From the NCBI GenBank assembly GCA_947685225.1, contig CANTUV010000037.1:25687001-25751000 (forward strand): DNA of 64,000 bases. Direction: 5' to 3'. Under the pieces are notes generated by a model. That model was not told the origin of the DNA, did not search any database, and worked only from the letters and a program-made list of their open reading frames with translations. Positions 43,630 through 56,978 of the stretch are shown in pieces. Source of the DNA: Garcia nutans. Its lineage: Eukaryota > Streptophyta > Magnoliopsida > Malpighiales > Euphorbiaceae. Every line of letters begins with the position of its first letter. Position 1 is the stretch's first letter. A program made the position numbers and the translations under genes.

Positions 43630-46352
43630 ATGGATTCTCATTTGCGTCAGTCAGTTGAGGGTAGTGCGGAGAGTGTAGCTCCGGATGAGGTTAGAGAGGG
43701 AGCTAGAGTGGTTAGTGCTGGAGAGATACCTGCTTCCGTGTCAAGGAGACCAGCTGGTGATGAGGTTCCTCCAGTTTGGCTTAGGCATATGGTAGAATTG
43801 ATGAGGCAAGCCCCAGTACAGCAGCCACCACCGCCACCCCAGTCTCAAGTGCCAGTTAGACACTATGACAAATTAAGAAAGTATGGAGCAGAAGATTTTC
43901 TGGGTACCATAGATCCAGCAGTAGCTGAACAGTGGCTAGATAAGATACAGAGGATATTTGTTCAGTTACAGGCCACTCCAGAAGAAAAATTTGACTATGC
44001 AAGATCATTGTTGCAGAAGGATGCATATGATTGGTGGAAGACAGTGCCCCATGCTATGGATGATCCACCTACATTGTCCTATCCTAATTTTCTAAGAGAG
44101 TTTGAATTGAAGTATACTCCTAGAGAGTATAAAGATGTGAAGAAGATGGAGTTTCTGAGCTTGAAGCAAGACCACCGGACTGTAATAGAATACGAGGTTG
44201 AGTTTATCCGGTTGAGCCATTATGCTGGGGGTATTATCTCTGATGAGATTGATAGGTGCCGGAGATTTGAGGGGGGATTGAGGCCCTCTCTTATGTGCCA
44301 TGTGGCTGGTTCTCGGTATTAGAATTTTTCCCAACTTGTGGCAGCAGCTAGGAGTGTGGAGAGAGCTCAGGATATTGCAGCAGCTGCTTCAGAGGAAGAG
44401 ACCAGGGTTAGGAGACCCTAGTTTGAGGCAGGGTCTTCATCGGTGAAGAGAAGCAGGGGCAGTTTTATTCCTAGGATCAGTAGGAGTCAGAGGCCAGCTG
44501 GTAGGTCAGTACAGTTTCAGAGGCAGAGATCGAGACCTACAGTTTCAGTGGCTAGTGCTCCGATCCCAGTGGTTCAGAGATCCACTCCACCGACATGTGA
44601 ATACTGTGGTAAGACCCATTGGGGTGTTTGTTGGAGGATTAGAGGTTCAGCTGGATGCTTTAAATGTGGATCGCCCGATCATTTTGTTAGAGAGTGTCCT
44701 GAGTTGCAGGAGCAAAGGTCGGTAGATTCTGCAGTTTCTCGACCTAGTATGAGGGGAGGTAGAGGAGGAAGAAGTTTTAATAGAGGAGGTAGATCTGGAT
44801 TTAGTCCTAGAGGAGGTTCTACACCCAGGGAGAGTAGACCAGAGGAGGCTGGTTCTTCTCAGAGGATTTATGTGATGCAGAGGCAGCCTGATGCTTCAGC
44901 AGTCATAGCTGGTACTTTCTCTTTATTTGGTATTTCAGTACTTGCTTTGATTGATCCAGGATCTACTCATTCATATATTAGTGCATCTGTTTTGCCTGTG
45001 TCTGAATTGCATGCTGAATCCCTAGGATTTGATGTATTGGTCACAAATCCTTTAGGGCATAGTGTGATTGTTAGCAAGGTGCACCGAGATAGTGCAGTAG
45101 TGGTTCAGGGTGAAGAGTTCTTGGGTGATTTGATTGAAATGCCATTTAAAGAGTATGATTTGATATTAGGCATGGACTGGTTATCTAGACATGGAGCTGT
45201 GGTAGATTGTCAACAGAAATGTGTTACTTTGAGAACCGGTGATGATAGAGTTGTGATGGTATCTAGTGAGCAGAGATAGCTTACATCCGTGTTTGTTTCA
45301 GCTGTTGCAGCTAGGAGGTTGATTAGAAAAGGGTGTGATGCTTATCTTGCTCATGTTTTGGATACTAGAGTGATGGGTTCTCAACTTGTTAGTATACCCA
45401 CAGTTGCAGATTTTCCAGATGTGTTTCCAGAGGAGTTGCCAGGGTTGCCTCCTGAGAGAGAGGTGGAGTTTGGTATTGAATTGTTGCCTGGTACCACTCC
45501 TATCTCTATTACTCCTTATAGAATGGCACCTGTTGAATTGAGAGAGTTGAAGGTGCAGTTGCAGGAATTGTTAGATAAAGGGTTTGTTCGCCCTAGTGTT
45601 TCACCATGGGGAGCTCCTGTTTTGTTTGTTAAGAAGAAGGATGGTACTATGAGATTGTGCATCGATTATAGGCAATTGAACAAGGTAACTATCAAGAATA
45701 AATATCCCTTGCCTAGAATTGATGATCTCTTTGATCAATTGAAGGGAGCAGCAGTGTTTTCCAAGATTGATTTGAGATCAGGGTACCATCAGTTGAGAGT
45801 CAGGGATGAAGATGTTCCTAAGACAGCCTTTCGTACAAGGTATGGGCATTATGAGTTTCTAGTGATGCCTTTTGGGTTGACGAATGCACCTGCATCTTTT
45901 ATGGATCTGATGAATAGGGTGTTTAGGCCCTATCTAGATCAGTTTGTAGTGGTTTTTATTGATGATATTTTGGTGTATTCGTGCAATGAAGAGGAGCATG
46001 ACAGGCATCTGCGGATTGTGTTGCAGATTTTGAGAGAGAAGCAATTGTATGCGAAACTGTCGAAGTGTGAATTTTGGCTAGACCAAGTGACTTTTCTCGG
46101 TCATATAGTTTCAGCAGATGGCATTAGAGTTGATCTGAATAAATTAGAAGCTGTTATGAATTGGAGTCCACCAAAGTCTGTGACAGAAGTTAGAAGTTTT
46201 CTGGGTTTGGCAGGCTATTATCGGCGCTTTGTGAAAGGATTTTCTTTGATAGCTACTCCACTTACCAGATTACTTCGGAAGGGAGTTAGATTTGTGTGGA
46301 CAGATCAGTGTCAGGCTAACTTTGATCAGTTAAAGGAAATGTTGACTCAAGC
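43630..46352 (+). pseudogene. gag-pol: Element D gag, protease and reverse transcriptase (first piece)
   Basis: The frame starts MDSHLRQSVEG and is collinear with C. Gag core, CEYCGKTHWGVC and CFKCGSPDHFVREC knuckles, protease LIDPGSTHSYIS, and RT with CIDYRQLNK and FIDDILVYS are all visible. Stops lie at 44320 (TAG), 44419 (TAG) and 45277 (TAG). At 44419 and 45277 element C has a Gln codon. The frame is otherwise kept. It is interrupted after MLTQA by solo LTR E, with the codon split inside the CAAGC duplication. Confidence 0.9.
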
Positions 46353-49261
46353 TGTAATATCCCAATGTGTGCCCTAGAAGTTGGATACAATTGTTGTTTT
46401 GATTTGAATTAAATGTATATATGTATTTGTAAAGGAAATGAGTGTGTTAAGAAAATGTATATGTTGTGTATATTGTAATATATATAACATATAAGTTGGT
46501 CAAATGGGGAGTCAAGGTAAGAGGATATTTTAACTTGTGTTAAGTGAAATTACTATAAAGGGCATATAAGTGACAAAAGTTAAGTTGAATGGATGAGGGC
46601 AATTAGGTAATTGTCTTGTTAAATTGCTTGGTGGATATTTAAAGAAGAAGAGAAGTTGAATTTGTATTCCTTTTCTCTCTTCTTTGTTGGTGTGGCCGGC
46701 TACCAAAGGGAAAGGAAGAGCAAATGAGGTGTTTTGATTTCTAACATCAAATTGAAGGATGAATCAAAGGATGAAGTTGGAGATTTGTGAAATTTCTTCA
46801 TCTAAGGTTAGTACTCTCTTGTTTTCTTTTGTTAATCTTGAAGTTGTGTCTAAGGTGAATTGTGATTTGTTGATGTGATGATTTGGTGTGTTGAGTTGTG
46901 TTTATAAGTGTTAGAATTGATTGTAAGTTAAAAGATTGAATTGGTGATTGGTTTGGCCTTGAATATGGTAAATTATGTGGAGATTGATAGTGGAAGATCA
47001 AGAGTGAATTTGATTTTAGGGTTTTGATGTGATGAATGATTAAATGTATGGTTAATTGTGATTATTGTGTTAAACATGCAAAATAAGTGTTAATGACTTT
47101 GATTACATCCGTTTGAATGAGTTTATGTTGTGTATCATTTGTTTAAATGCAATTAGAAGTGTTTTGGCCACAAATAGGGTTTTGTTCTTGAGTGACACGG
47201 CCAAAAGCAAGGAGAGACACGGCCAATTCATGAGAGACACGGCAAAGTCAAGGAAAATTGAGCCGTGTTGGATTGATTTTGGAGGGACACGGCCGTGTCT
47301 TATGCATGTGTTTGCTACTGCCAATTGGTTTTGAGAGACACGGCCACAAGCTTGGCCGTGTCCCATGAAGGTGTTTGCTACTGTGATGGTTCTTGACTTT
47401 TCTCACTTTGTTTTGATTCTTCAAAGGTTTTGTTGTTCCTAAATCTAAACATAAACATTCTAAACACTTTGAAAACAAAGAATGATCTAAATAAATAGAT
47501 GTGGAACATACATTCATATGATGTTGAGATTGATGAAGCATATGAACAATGTTAGGCTATATGCATTGTGAATGGTAATGTGATATGTACTTTGAAATAT
47601 TGTATCAATGATGCATATGATTATGTATAAACAATGTTATGTTCTGCATTGTGAATTTTGTGAATGGTAGTATGTTATATGAACAATGTGACTAATATTA
47701 TGACTTGTATAGTGTGGAAGAGATGAGGATCATCCAAAAAGGTATGTGCAATGCAATTTATTATAATAAATGTCTTAATAATGAATGTTGTCAATGTGTT
47801 TTGAGAAATGATGAAATGTGAGATCATCATGGTTGATAATAATGATTGAAATGTTATAAAGGGATATGTTGTTTATATGATGATGAATTTAAGATACATG
47901 TGCAATGAAATTGATTATGTATGCTTGAATAATGAAGTGTATAATGTGAATTGAGACATAAAGAGATGTAAAGCTAATGATCGGTTTGTTTAGCTAATGT
48001 AATTGATGTTGTATATGTATAATGATGATTCAAATGTGATGTGAAGCCATTGTAATTGGCTAAGATAACTCAAATGTGATGTGAAGCCATTGTGATTGGC
48101 TATGATGATTCAATTGAAAGACATAAGGCATGTTTGCCTAATTGATGATGAGAATTGAGAATGAAAGTAATAAATGAATTGTGTAACTAATGTGTTATTC
48201 CATTTTCAGAGTTTGTTGTTGGTGGCATGCCTAAAAGGAGTAACAATCTCTTGAAGTTAGGTTGGCTAAGTCCTTGAAGCCTAATTGAGATGTTACAACC
48301 CTTTAAGCTAGGTTGGATTGGTTCTTGAAGCCAAGTTGGGTTGATGCTTAGCATGCATTGCTCCCCTTGAAGCTTGGTTGAACCTAATCCTTGAAGCCTA
48401 GTTGGGTCTATGATAATGATAAATGTGATGAATAAACCAAAGCATTACTCTGAAAATTGAATGGCATATTAGTGTCGTTTGGGCCCGAGTCTGTTGTTGT
48501 TGTCAATATGATATATATATAAATGTTGTAATAAACGAGTAATGAAATCTATGGTGGATTTGGTTGGAAATGTGATTCATGATTGATGAATTGTGAATAA
48601 AATAATGACATGAAATGTTATGTAATATGTATATTGAAATATTGATTTTGAGTATTAATGTTGGATTGATGATTGGTGATAATGACATGATATATAATGT
48701 GGGTATTAATATGTTGATGGTGATTATTAGTGATGAATTGTGGTTGGTGAAAATGATATGTATATAATACATGAAATTAGTTAAGATATATGAAAGGTAC
48801 AATTTAAAAGGAAAACATGATAAGAAACTAATGGCACATGGAATTGATATATCATTATATATTAGTATTTTTATAATGTATGTTTATATGTTATTTTTGT
48901 ACTACTAAGCTCTCGGGCTTAGCGCGGATGTGTAATCGCGCAGGTAGTTTGGTGGAGGATATGAAGTCTTTCGTTATGCCACGAGAAGAGTAAGAGTTTG
49001 TTGAGACCAACTAGAGGGTAATGCATACATGTATAATTTTTAATTATGATGTATTTCTGGTAAGAGAATATTTATATGTATAAATGGAGTTTTGATAAAG
49101 ATAATGATTTTGTAAATGTTATTTAAATTAACGTATTATGGTTTGAACTCTGTTACAGGTTTTTAAAAGATAACGAAAAGTGACATCCTTATATTTTATA
49201 TACTTACTGTATGTATACTAAGTATATGTATAGTACTTATATAGGGTATTAGGGTGTTACA
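46353..49261 (+). mobile_element. Solo LTR E (Tekay-type)
   Basis: 2909 bp between CAAGC (46348-46352) and CAAGC (49262-49266). It starts TGTAATATCCCAATGTGTGC and ends TTAGGGTGTTACA. It is the same subfamily as solo LTR I in the opposite orientation. It contains GGCCGTGTC boxes (47195-47365), TTGAAGCC-type repeats (48248-48405) and the double stem at 48905-48941. Confidence 0.92.
48905..48941 (+). other. Conserved double stem, solo LTR E
   Basis: CTAAGC (48905-48910) pairs with GCTTAG (48917-48922). GCGCG (48922-48926) pairs with CGCGC (48937-48941), with a bulged G before two further A/T pairs. Confidence 0.7.
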
Positions 49262-49266
49262 CAAGC

Positions 49267-51200
49267 ACCTGTTCTTACTTTACCTGTGGAAGAAAAACCA
49301 TATGTGATCTACAGTGATGCTTCACATAGTGGTTTGGGTTGTGTCTTGATGCAAGAAGGTAAAGTGATAGCTTATGCTTCTCGACAGTTGGAACCGCATG
49401 AGCTTAATTATCCGACCCATGATTTAGAGTTAGCAGCCATTGTGTTTGCATTGAAGATTTGGCGACACTACTTGTATGGGGAGAAGTGTTTTATTTATAC
49501 TAATCATAAAAGTTTGAAATATTTGGGGGTTCAGAGAGAGCTTAATCTTCGGCAAAGACGTTGGTTGGAGTTGATTAAAGACTACGACTGTTTGATTGAT
49601 TATCATCCTGGTAAGGCAAATGTTGTTGCTGATGCTTTGAGTCGGAAATCTTTAGCAGGTTTGACTGTTTATTTGCTCTCGTTGCTTGTTGAGTTGAGAG
49701 CGTTGCATGCTAGTTTTGTATCTTGTGATGATGGTGCATTGTTGGCACAATTGCAGTTGAGGCCGGTATTATTGGATCATATTAAAAAGGCCCAGTTGGT
49801 TGATGAGAAAATTCAGAAGATTGTTTCAGATTACCAGAATGGAGAGAGTCGAGATTTTATTGATGGGAAGTGATGGGAGCCGTTGGTTTAAGAACATATT
49901 GTGTGTACCTGGTGATGCTACATTGAGAAGGATTATTTTGGAAGAAGCACACCAGTCAGTTTTTGCTATGCATCCGGGCAATACGAAGATGTATCATGAT
50001 TTGAGACAGCATTACTGGTGGTCCGGTATGAAGAGGGACATAGCAGAGTTTGTGTCCAAATGTCTCACATGTCAGAGGGTTAAAGTTGAGCATCAAGTTC
50101 CAACAGGGTTGCTTCAACCTTTATCAGTGCCTGAATGGAAATGGGAAAGCGTTACAATGGATTTTGTATCTAGTTTGCCTTTGACTCAGAGAAAATATGA
50201 TGCTATTTGGGTGATTGTTGATAGGTTGACAAAGACAACTCATTTTCTTCCGGTTCGGATGGATTATTCTCTCGAGAGATTGGCTGAGCTGTATATCCAG
50301 GAGATTGTAAAGTTGCATGGTGTCCCAATTTCTTTAGTGTCTGATCGAGATCCCCAGTTTACTTCAAGGTTTTGGAAGAGTTTACATGGTGCTTTGGGTT
50401 CTCGGTTACACTTTAGTACTGCTTTCCATCCGCAGACAGATGGGCAGTCAGAGAGAGTGATACAGATTATAGAGGATATGTTGAGGAGCTGTGTCATTGA
50501 TTTCTCTGGTAGTTGGGACAGATTTTTGCCACTTGTGGAATTTGCCTATAATAACAGTCATCAATCCAGCATTGGAATGGCACCATTTGAGGCATTGTAT
50601 GGTAGACGGTGTAGAACGCCTCTATGTTGGAATGAACTTGGAGAAGGTAAGTTAATTGGTCCTGATTTGGTTATAGAAACTGAAGAGAAAGTGAAAGTGA
50701 TTCGAGATAGATTGAAAACAGCTTCAGACCGACAGAAGTCTTATTCAGATTTGAAGAGGAGAGACATTGAGTATAATGTGGGAGATAAGGTATTTTTAAA
50801 AGTGTCTCCTTGGAAAAAGATATTGAGATTTGGTCGAAGAGGGAAGCTGAGTCCGCGTTTCATTGGACCTTATGAAGTATTGGAAAGAATTGGGCCAGTT
50901 GCTTATCGGCTTGCTTTGCCACCTGACTTGGATAGGATTCATAATGTCTTCCATGTTTCTATGTTGAGAAGGTACAGATCAGATCCATCTCATGTGTTAT
51001 CAGTTGAATCTATTGAGGTGAGTCCGGATCTGACTTTGGAAGAGGAACCAATTGCTATTTTGGCACATGAAGTGAAAGAGTTGAGAAATAAGAAAGTGCC
51101 ACTTGTGAAGGTTTTGTGGAAAAATCATGTAAGGGAAGAAGCAACTTGGGAGAGTGAGCAAGCAATGCGAGACCAATATCCTCAATTGTTTCGGACTTGA
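49267..51200 (+). pseudogene. pol: Element D RNase H, integrase and chromodomain (second piece)
   Basis: It resumes PVLTLP and YVIYSDASHSGLG (RNase H), then HPGNTKMYHDLRQHYWW and CLTCQRVK (integrase zinc region). The core follows with VTMDFVSSLP, LVSDRDPQF and GQSERVIQII, then KLSPRFIGPYEV and a chromodomain-like tail ending YPQLFRT. The first frame stops at 49873. The rest is in a second frame (GSDGSRWFKN onward), so a one-base shift lies at about 49862. RNase H has TNHKSLKYL where C has TDHKSLKYL, a change at a normally conserved Asp. Confidence 0.9.
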
Positions 51201-51233
51201 TATCAGGTAATTTCGAGGATGAAATTTCTTTTT

Positions 51234-51246
51234 AGAGGGGGAGAAT
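51234..51246 (+). other. Polypurine tract of element D
   Basis: AGAGGGGGAGAAT immediately before TGTAATATCTC. Confidence 0.9.
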
Positions 51247-53709
51247 TGTAATATCTCAAAATATACCCTAGAAGTTTGGTATAATAGTTGTTGTAATTGA
51301 ATTAAGTGTAATTGTGTTTTATTGGAAAAGAGAAAATTTAGTGAAGAGAGAATTTATATGTTGTATATATGTATATATATATATAACATACACACAAGTC
51401 AATGGGAAAGTCAAAGAAAGAGATTAATTATTGATTAATTGTGTTTAAAGGATTATTTAATTATTTGAATTTGAGTTAGAGAAAGTGGAAGTAGATATTT
51501 TAATATTTTATATTAAATACTTGGATGGGAGGATTTTAAGGAAAAAGTGGGTTTGACTTGGGTTGTTTGGTTTTCTTTCTTTCTTTTCCTGCGTGGTTCT
51601 CCTCCATTTCCTTTCCTTCTCTTTGTTTTTCTGTGTTATCCGGACATCAAGAAGAAAGAGAGCAAGATATAGATTTGTTCTTCCAAGTTCAAGATTGAAG
51701 AGAGTTTTCAAGAGATCAAGTTGGAGGTTTAAGAGTTCTTCATCTTTGGTAAGTTCTCTCTTGATTTCTTGTGTTATTTTTGAGGTTATATGGGTTTGTG
51801 AGTTGAAGTTGTGTTTGAGAATGTGTTTGGGTTGATAATGTTGTCTTTAAGAGTATTTGGTTTAAGAGGTTTTGGATTTTGGGGTTGGATTGAAGAAAAG
51901 AGTAAGTTGGTTGGTATAGATTGAGTTGAGGTTGTGTCTAGAGTTTTTGATGATGTTGTGACTTGTGTTTGATGTGTGTGTTGGCTTGGTTTGGTGTTGT
52001 TGTAAGTTTGAGATGGTTTTTGGGTATGTTTTGTTAAGATTGGTTGAAGTAGATGTTGGTGGATAGAAGTGATTTGTTGGTTGTGGTGTTGTTTTGGCCG
52101 GAATCTGGGTTTTTGGCCTGACACGCCCATGAGCACGGCCAGGACTGTGGACGTGTCGAATGTTCTGTGTGGCAGTAGGATTGACACGCTCAATAACACG
52201 CCCGTGTTATTGAGCGTGTCATAGCTACTGTGAGTTTTGAAAATTTACACGGCCAGGAGCACGCTCATGATGTTGGACGTGTCAATATTTCTGAGACACA
52301 TAATGTATTACACGCCCAGTGACACGCCCGTTGTTCTGAGCGTGTCAATGCTTCTGTGTTGTGGAGTTAGGGCACGGTTAGGGACATGCCCGTGTGTGTG
52401 AGCGTGTCAAGTTTAGATTTTGCCCTAGTTGATTCTTAACCTTATGATCTCATGAGAGTTTCCTCATTTTTTTTTAGGTTGTGAAGAAGGTGATTTACCC
52501 TAACTCAAGTGGTGATAGATTCTTGAAAAGTAAGTGTTTAGAGTTGTGTGGGTCACTTTTGAGATAAGTACAAACTACATTGTTGCATACATTCATATGA
52601 TATTGAGAATTGAGACATAATTGGTTATATGTTGTGATGAGCATGTAAAATATGTGTTAATACCATTGATGATATTTATGTGATGATGAAATATAATGTG
52701 AAAGATATGAGGCCATGATTGTTGGCTATGATAATGAAAACGAGATAATTAAGGCATGGTTGCCTAATTGATTATGGATTATGAAATGAGAAATGAATTG
52801 AGAAAGAAATTGATAAAGAAATAAACGAAATCATTGTGTACCTAATATGTCTATTCAATTTTCAAAGTTCTGAGTTTGGCGGCATGCCTATTAATAACTG
52901 GATAGGTGAAATGACCGGGTCGTAAGCCAATTCCAGTTGATAAATGTGAAATGTGATGTTTTTGGGGTGAAATGATTGGGTCGTAAACCTCAAAAACAAA
53001 TTATTAAAACTAGATTGAGTGAAATGACTGGGTCGTAAACTCAAATCTAGTTGATTATCCATGGATAGATATTGCCTACGGGGCTAGACACAAGGTGTCA
53101 ATATGGACCAAAGCAGTAACTCTAAACTTTGAATAACATATTAGTGTGTTTCGGGCCCGTGTCTGTCTTAGTTGTAAAAGTGATTCATGAATGAAGAAAC
53201 AATTGAATAATAAGATCTAATGTACAAATATGAAATGTGATATGATTATGTATGGTTTATGAAATATAGAATTGTGACATTTGCATCGCATTAAAGCATA
53301 ATGTTAGTATGAGTTGTACTACTGAGCTGTTAGCTCAGCGCGATTGTGGTTCATCGCGCAGGTAACAGAGTTGAACCCGAGAGTTCTTCGAGACCGAGTG
53401 AGTCTAGACATTGAAGAGTTGAGTTTGGACTTAAAGATCAGAGAAGAGCTGCCAATCATGTATATATTTTATATTTGTGTATTCTGATTTTGATGTATAA
53501 GTATTTGTAAATATTTGTTCTGTTTTGCGCTGCGTTTTGAATGAACTTTCTATTTATTTGGTTTTTATAAACTCTTTTAAAAGTTTTTAATTTTTTTACA
53601 TTATATATATACGAGTGAATTTTTAAACGTAGCATTTCTATATTCAGTATACGTATATTACGATCGTATTAGCATGCTGTGTACGTATACAGGGTATAGG
53701 GGTGTTACA
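51247..53709 (+). repeat. Element D 3' LTR
   Basis: 2463 bp, uninterrupted. It shows what the 5' copy looked like before C entered (GTGTTTCGGGCCCGTGTC at about 53140-53160). It has the shared-loop hairpins at 52892-53050 and the double stem at 53322-53359. Confidence 0.95.
53322..53359 (+). other. Conserved double stem, D 3' LTR
   Basis: Same two perfect 7-bp stems as at 43071-43108. Confidence 0.8.
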
Positions 53710-53714
53710 CTTCC

Positions 53715-56700
53715 GACTTAAGGCATCAGCAACAACATTTGCTTTACCATGATGATAATCAATCAAACAGTCGTAGTCTTTAATCAACTCCAACCACCTC
53801 CTCTGTCAAAGGTTAAGCTCTCTTTGGACACCCAAATATTTTAAACTTTTATGATCTGTATAGATAAAACACTTCTCCCCAAACAAATAATGTCACCAAA
53901 TCTTCAATGCAAACACAATGGCTGCCAACTCTAAATCATGAGTCGGATAGTTAAGTTCGTGCGGCTTCAACTGCCGAGAAGCATAAGCTATAACTTTACC
54001 CTCTTATATCAAAACACAACCCAAACCATTATGTGAAGCATCACTGTAAATCACATATGGTTTATCTTCCACAGGTAAAGTAAGAACAGACGCTTGAGTC
54101 AACATCTCTTTCAACTGCTCGAAGCTAGCTTGACACTGATCTGTCCACACAAATCTAACTCCCTTTCGAAGTAATCTGGTAAGTGGAGTAGCTATTAAAG
54201 AAAATCCTTTGACAAACCGTCGGTAATAGCCTGCCAAGCCCAGAAAACTTCTAACTTCAGTCACAGATTTTGGTGGACTCCAATTCAAAATAGCTTCAAC
54301 TTTACTCGGATCAACTCTAATACCCTCTGCTAAAACTATATGACCGAGAAAAGTTACTTGGTCAAGCCAAAATTCACACTTCGACAGTTTAGCAAACAAT
54401 TGCTTCTCTCTCTAAATTTGCAACACAATTCGTAGATGCTTGTCATGCTCCTCCTCATCACGCGAATACACCAAAATATCATCGATGAAGACTACCACAA
54501 ATTGATCCAAATAGGGCCTAAACACCCTATTCATCAAATCCATAAAAACTGCAGGTGCATTCGTTAAACCAAAAGGCATAACTAGAAACTCATAATGCCC
54601 ATACCTTGTACGAAAGGCTGTCTTAGGAACATCTTTAGCTCTGACTCTTAACTGATGGTACCCTGATCTCAAATCAATTTTGGAAAACACTGCTGCACCC
54701 TTCAATTGATAAAAGAGATCATCAATTCTAGGCAAAGGATATTTATTTTTAATAGTCACCTTGTTCAATTTCCTATAATCGATACACAATCTCATAGTAC
54801 CATCCTTCTTCTTCACAAACAAAACAGGAGCTCCCCACGGTGAAACACTAGGGCGAACAAACCCTTTATCCAGCAACTCCTGCAACTGCACCTTCAATTC
54901 TCTCAGTTCAGCAGGTGCCATTCTATAAGGAGCAATAGAGATAGGAGTGGTACCAGGCAATAATTCAATACCAAACTCCACCTCTCTCTCTGGAGGCAAC
55001 CCTGGCAACTCTTCTGGAAACACATCTGGAAACTCTGCAACTGTAGGTATACTATCAATTTGAAAACCTCTTACTCTAGTATCCACCACATGAGCAAGAT
55101 AAGCATCACACCCTTTTCTAATCAATCTCCTAGCTACAACAGCTGAAACAAACAAGGATGCTAACTGTCCCTGCTCACTAGATACTGTCACCTCTCTACC
55201 ATCACCAGTTCTCAAAGTAACAAGTTTCTTTTGACAATCTACCACAGCTCCATGTCTAGATAACTAGTCCATGCCTAAGATCAAATCATATTCCTTAAAA
55301 GGCATTTCAATCAAATCTCCAAGGAACTCCTCACCTTGTACCACTACTGCACTGTCTCGATGCACCTTGCTAACAATCACACTATGCCCTAAAGGATTTG
55401 TCACCAATACACCAAATCCTAGGGATTCAGCATGCAATTCAGACACAGGCAAAACAGATGCACTAATATATGAATGTGTAGATCCTGGATCAATCAAAGC
55501 AAGTACTGAAATATCAAATAAAGAGAAAGTACCAGCTATGACTGCCGAAGCATCTGGCTGCCTCTGCATCACATAAACTTGTTGAGAAGGCCCAGCCTCA
55601 TCTGGTCTAGTATCCCTGGATGAAGATCCTCTCTGACTATACCCAGGTCTACCCCCTCTGCTAAAACTTCTGCCCCCTCGACCACCTCTGACACTAGGTC
55701 GAGAAACTACAGAATCTGCTGACCTCTGTTCTCGCATCTCTGGACACTCTCTAATAAAATGATCCGGAGATCCACATCTAAAGCACACAGCTGGTCCACT
55801 ATTCCTCCAACAAGCACCCCTATGTGTTCCACCACACTGAGCACACACAAGTGGAGTGGATCTATGAACTACCGGAGTAGGAGCACTCGCTACTGAAGCT
55901 GTAGGTCTCGATCTCTGTCTCTGAAACTGAACCGACCTACCAGCCTGTCTCTGACTCCGACTGATTTTGGGAACAAAACTTCCCCTACCTCTCTTCACAG
56001 AAGAAGACCCTGCCTCAAACTGGGGTCTACTAACCCTGATCTCTTCCTCAGAAGCAGCCGCAATACCCTGAGCTCTCTCCACACTCCTAGCTGCTGCAAC
56101 AAGCTGGGAAAAATCATGATATCTAGATCCAGCTACCAGGCACATGATAGAGGGCCTCAATCCCTCCTCAAATCTCCTGCATCTATCTATCTCATCAGAT
56201 ATAATACCCCCAGCATACTGGCTCAACCGGATAAACTCTAGTTCATACTCTGTCACAGACCGGTGATCTTGCCTCAAGGTCAGAAACTCCATCTTCTTCA
56301 CATATTTATACTCCCTTGGGGTATACTTCAATTCAAACTCTCTTAGAAAATCAGCATAGGACAAGGTAGGTGGATCATCCATAGCATGAGGCATTGTCTT
56401 CCACCAGTCATATGCATCCTTCTGCAACAATGATCTTGCATAATCAAATTTTTCCTCTGGAGTGGCTTGTAACTGAACAAATATTCTCTGTACTTTATCT
56501 AGCCACTGCTCAGCTACAGCTGGATCAATAGTACCCAGAAAATCTTCTGCTCCATACTTCCTTAATTTATCATACTGTCTCATTGATACTAAAGGCTGTG
56601 GGGGTGGTGGCGGTGGTTGCACTGGTGCTTGCCTCAACAAATCAACCACATGCCTAAACCAAACTAGCGGAACCTCCTCACCAGCTGGTCTCCCCGACAC

Positions 56701-56808
56701 AGAAGCAGGTACCTCTTCAGCACTATCCACTCTTGCTCCCTCTCTAACCTCATCAGGAGCTACACTCTCCGCACTACCCTCTACTGACTGACGTAAGTGA
56801 GAATCCAT
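53715..56808 (-). pseudogene. gag-pol: Element F gag, protease, reverse transcriptase and RNase H (first piece)
   Basis: The start is ATG at 56808 (MDSHLRQSVEG). Visible in order are the gag core (KYGAEDFLGTIDP), CAQCGGTHRGAC and CFRCGSPDHFIREC knuckles, protease LIDPGSTHSYIS, RT with CIDYRKLNK and FIDDILVYS, and RNase H YSDASHNGLG. In-frame stops: TAG at 55266-55264 (Trp codon in C), TAG at 54414-54412 (Leu in C), and TAA at 54006-54004 (Gln in C). No frameshift was needed to read through. It breaks off at LSRK, where D entered, and continues at 31024. Confidence 0.9.
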
Positions 56809-56954
56809 CACAACCTATATCTACAAATACAGCAGAATACATCTCATTAAAGATCAGAGACTGCCAATACCAAACATGTATACTATTCAAAAACCCACTT
56901 TTTAAAATCAAAATATTCTTTTTCTTACATTTTACCAAGGTTGAGAATCTCAAA

Positions 56955-56971
56955 CCTAGGCTCTGATACCA
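56955..56971 (-). other. Primer binding site of element F (tRNA-Met type)
   Basis: On the minus strand TGGTATCAGAGCCTAGG, beside the 5' LTR. Confidence 0.88.
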
Positions 56972-56978
56972 AAACAAT

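Larger units (their letters stand above)
31025..53709 (+). mobile_element. Element D: Tekay chromovirus, inactive, hosting C and E
   Basis: The LTRs are 31025-43459 (split by C; 2461 bp without it) and 51247-53709 (2463 bp). CTTCC flanks both ends (31020-31024 and 53710-53714). The element has a tRNA-Met-type primer site, gag-pol with three stops and one frameshift, and the usual tract. Its LTRs differ at a modest number of sites, more than those of C. Confidence 0.92.
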
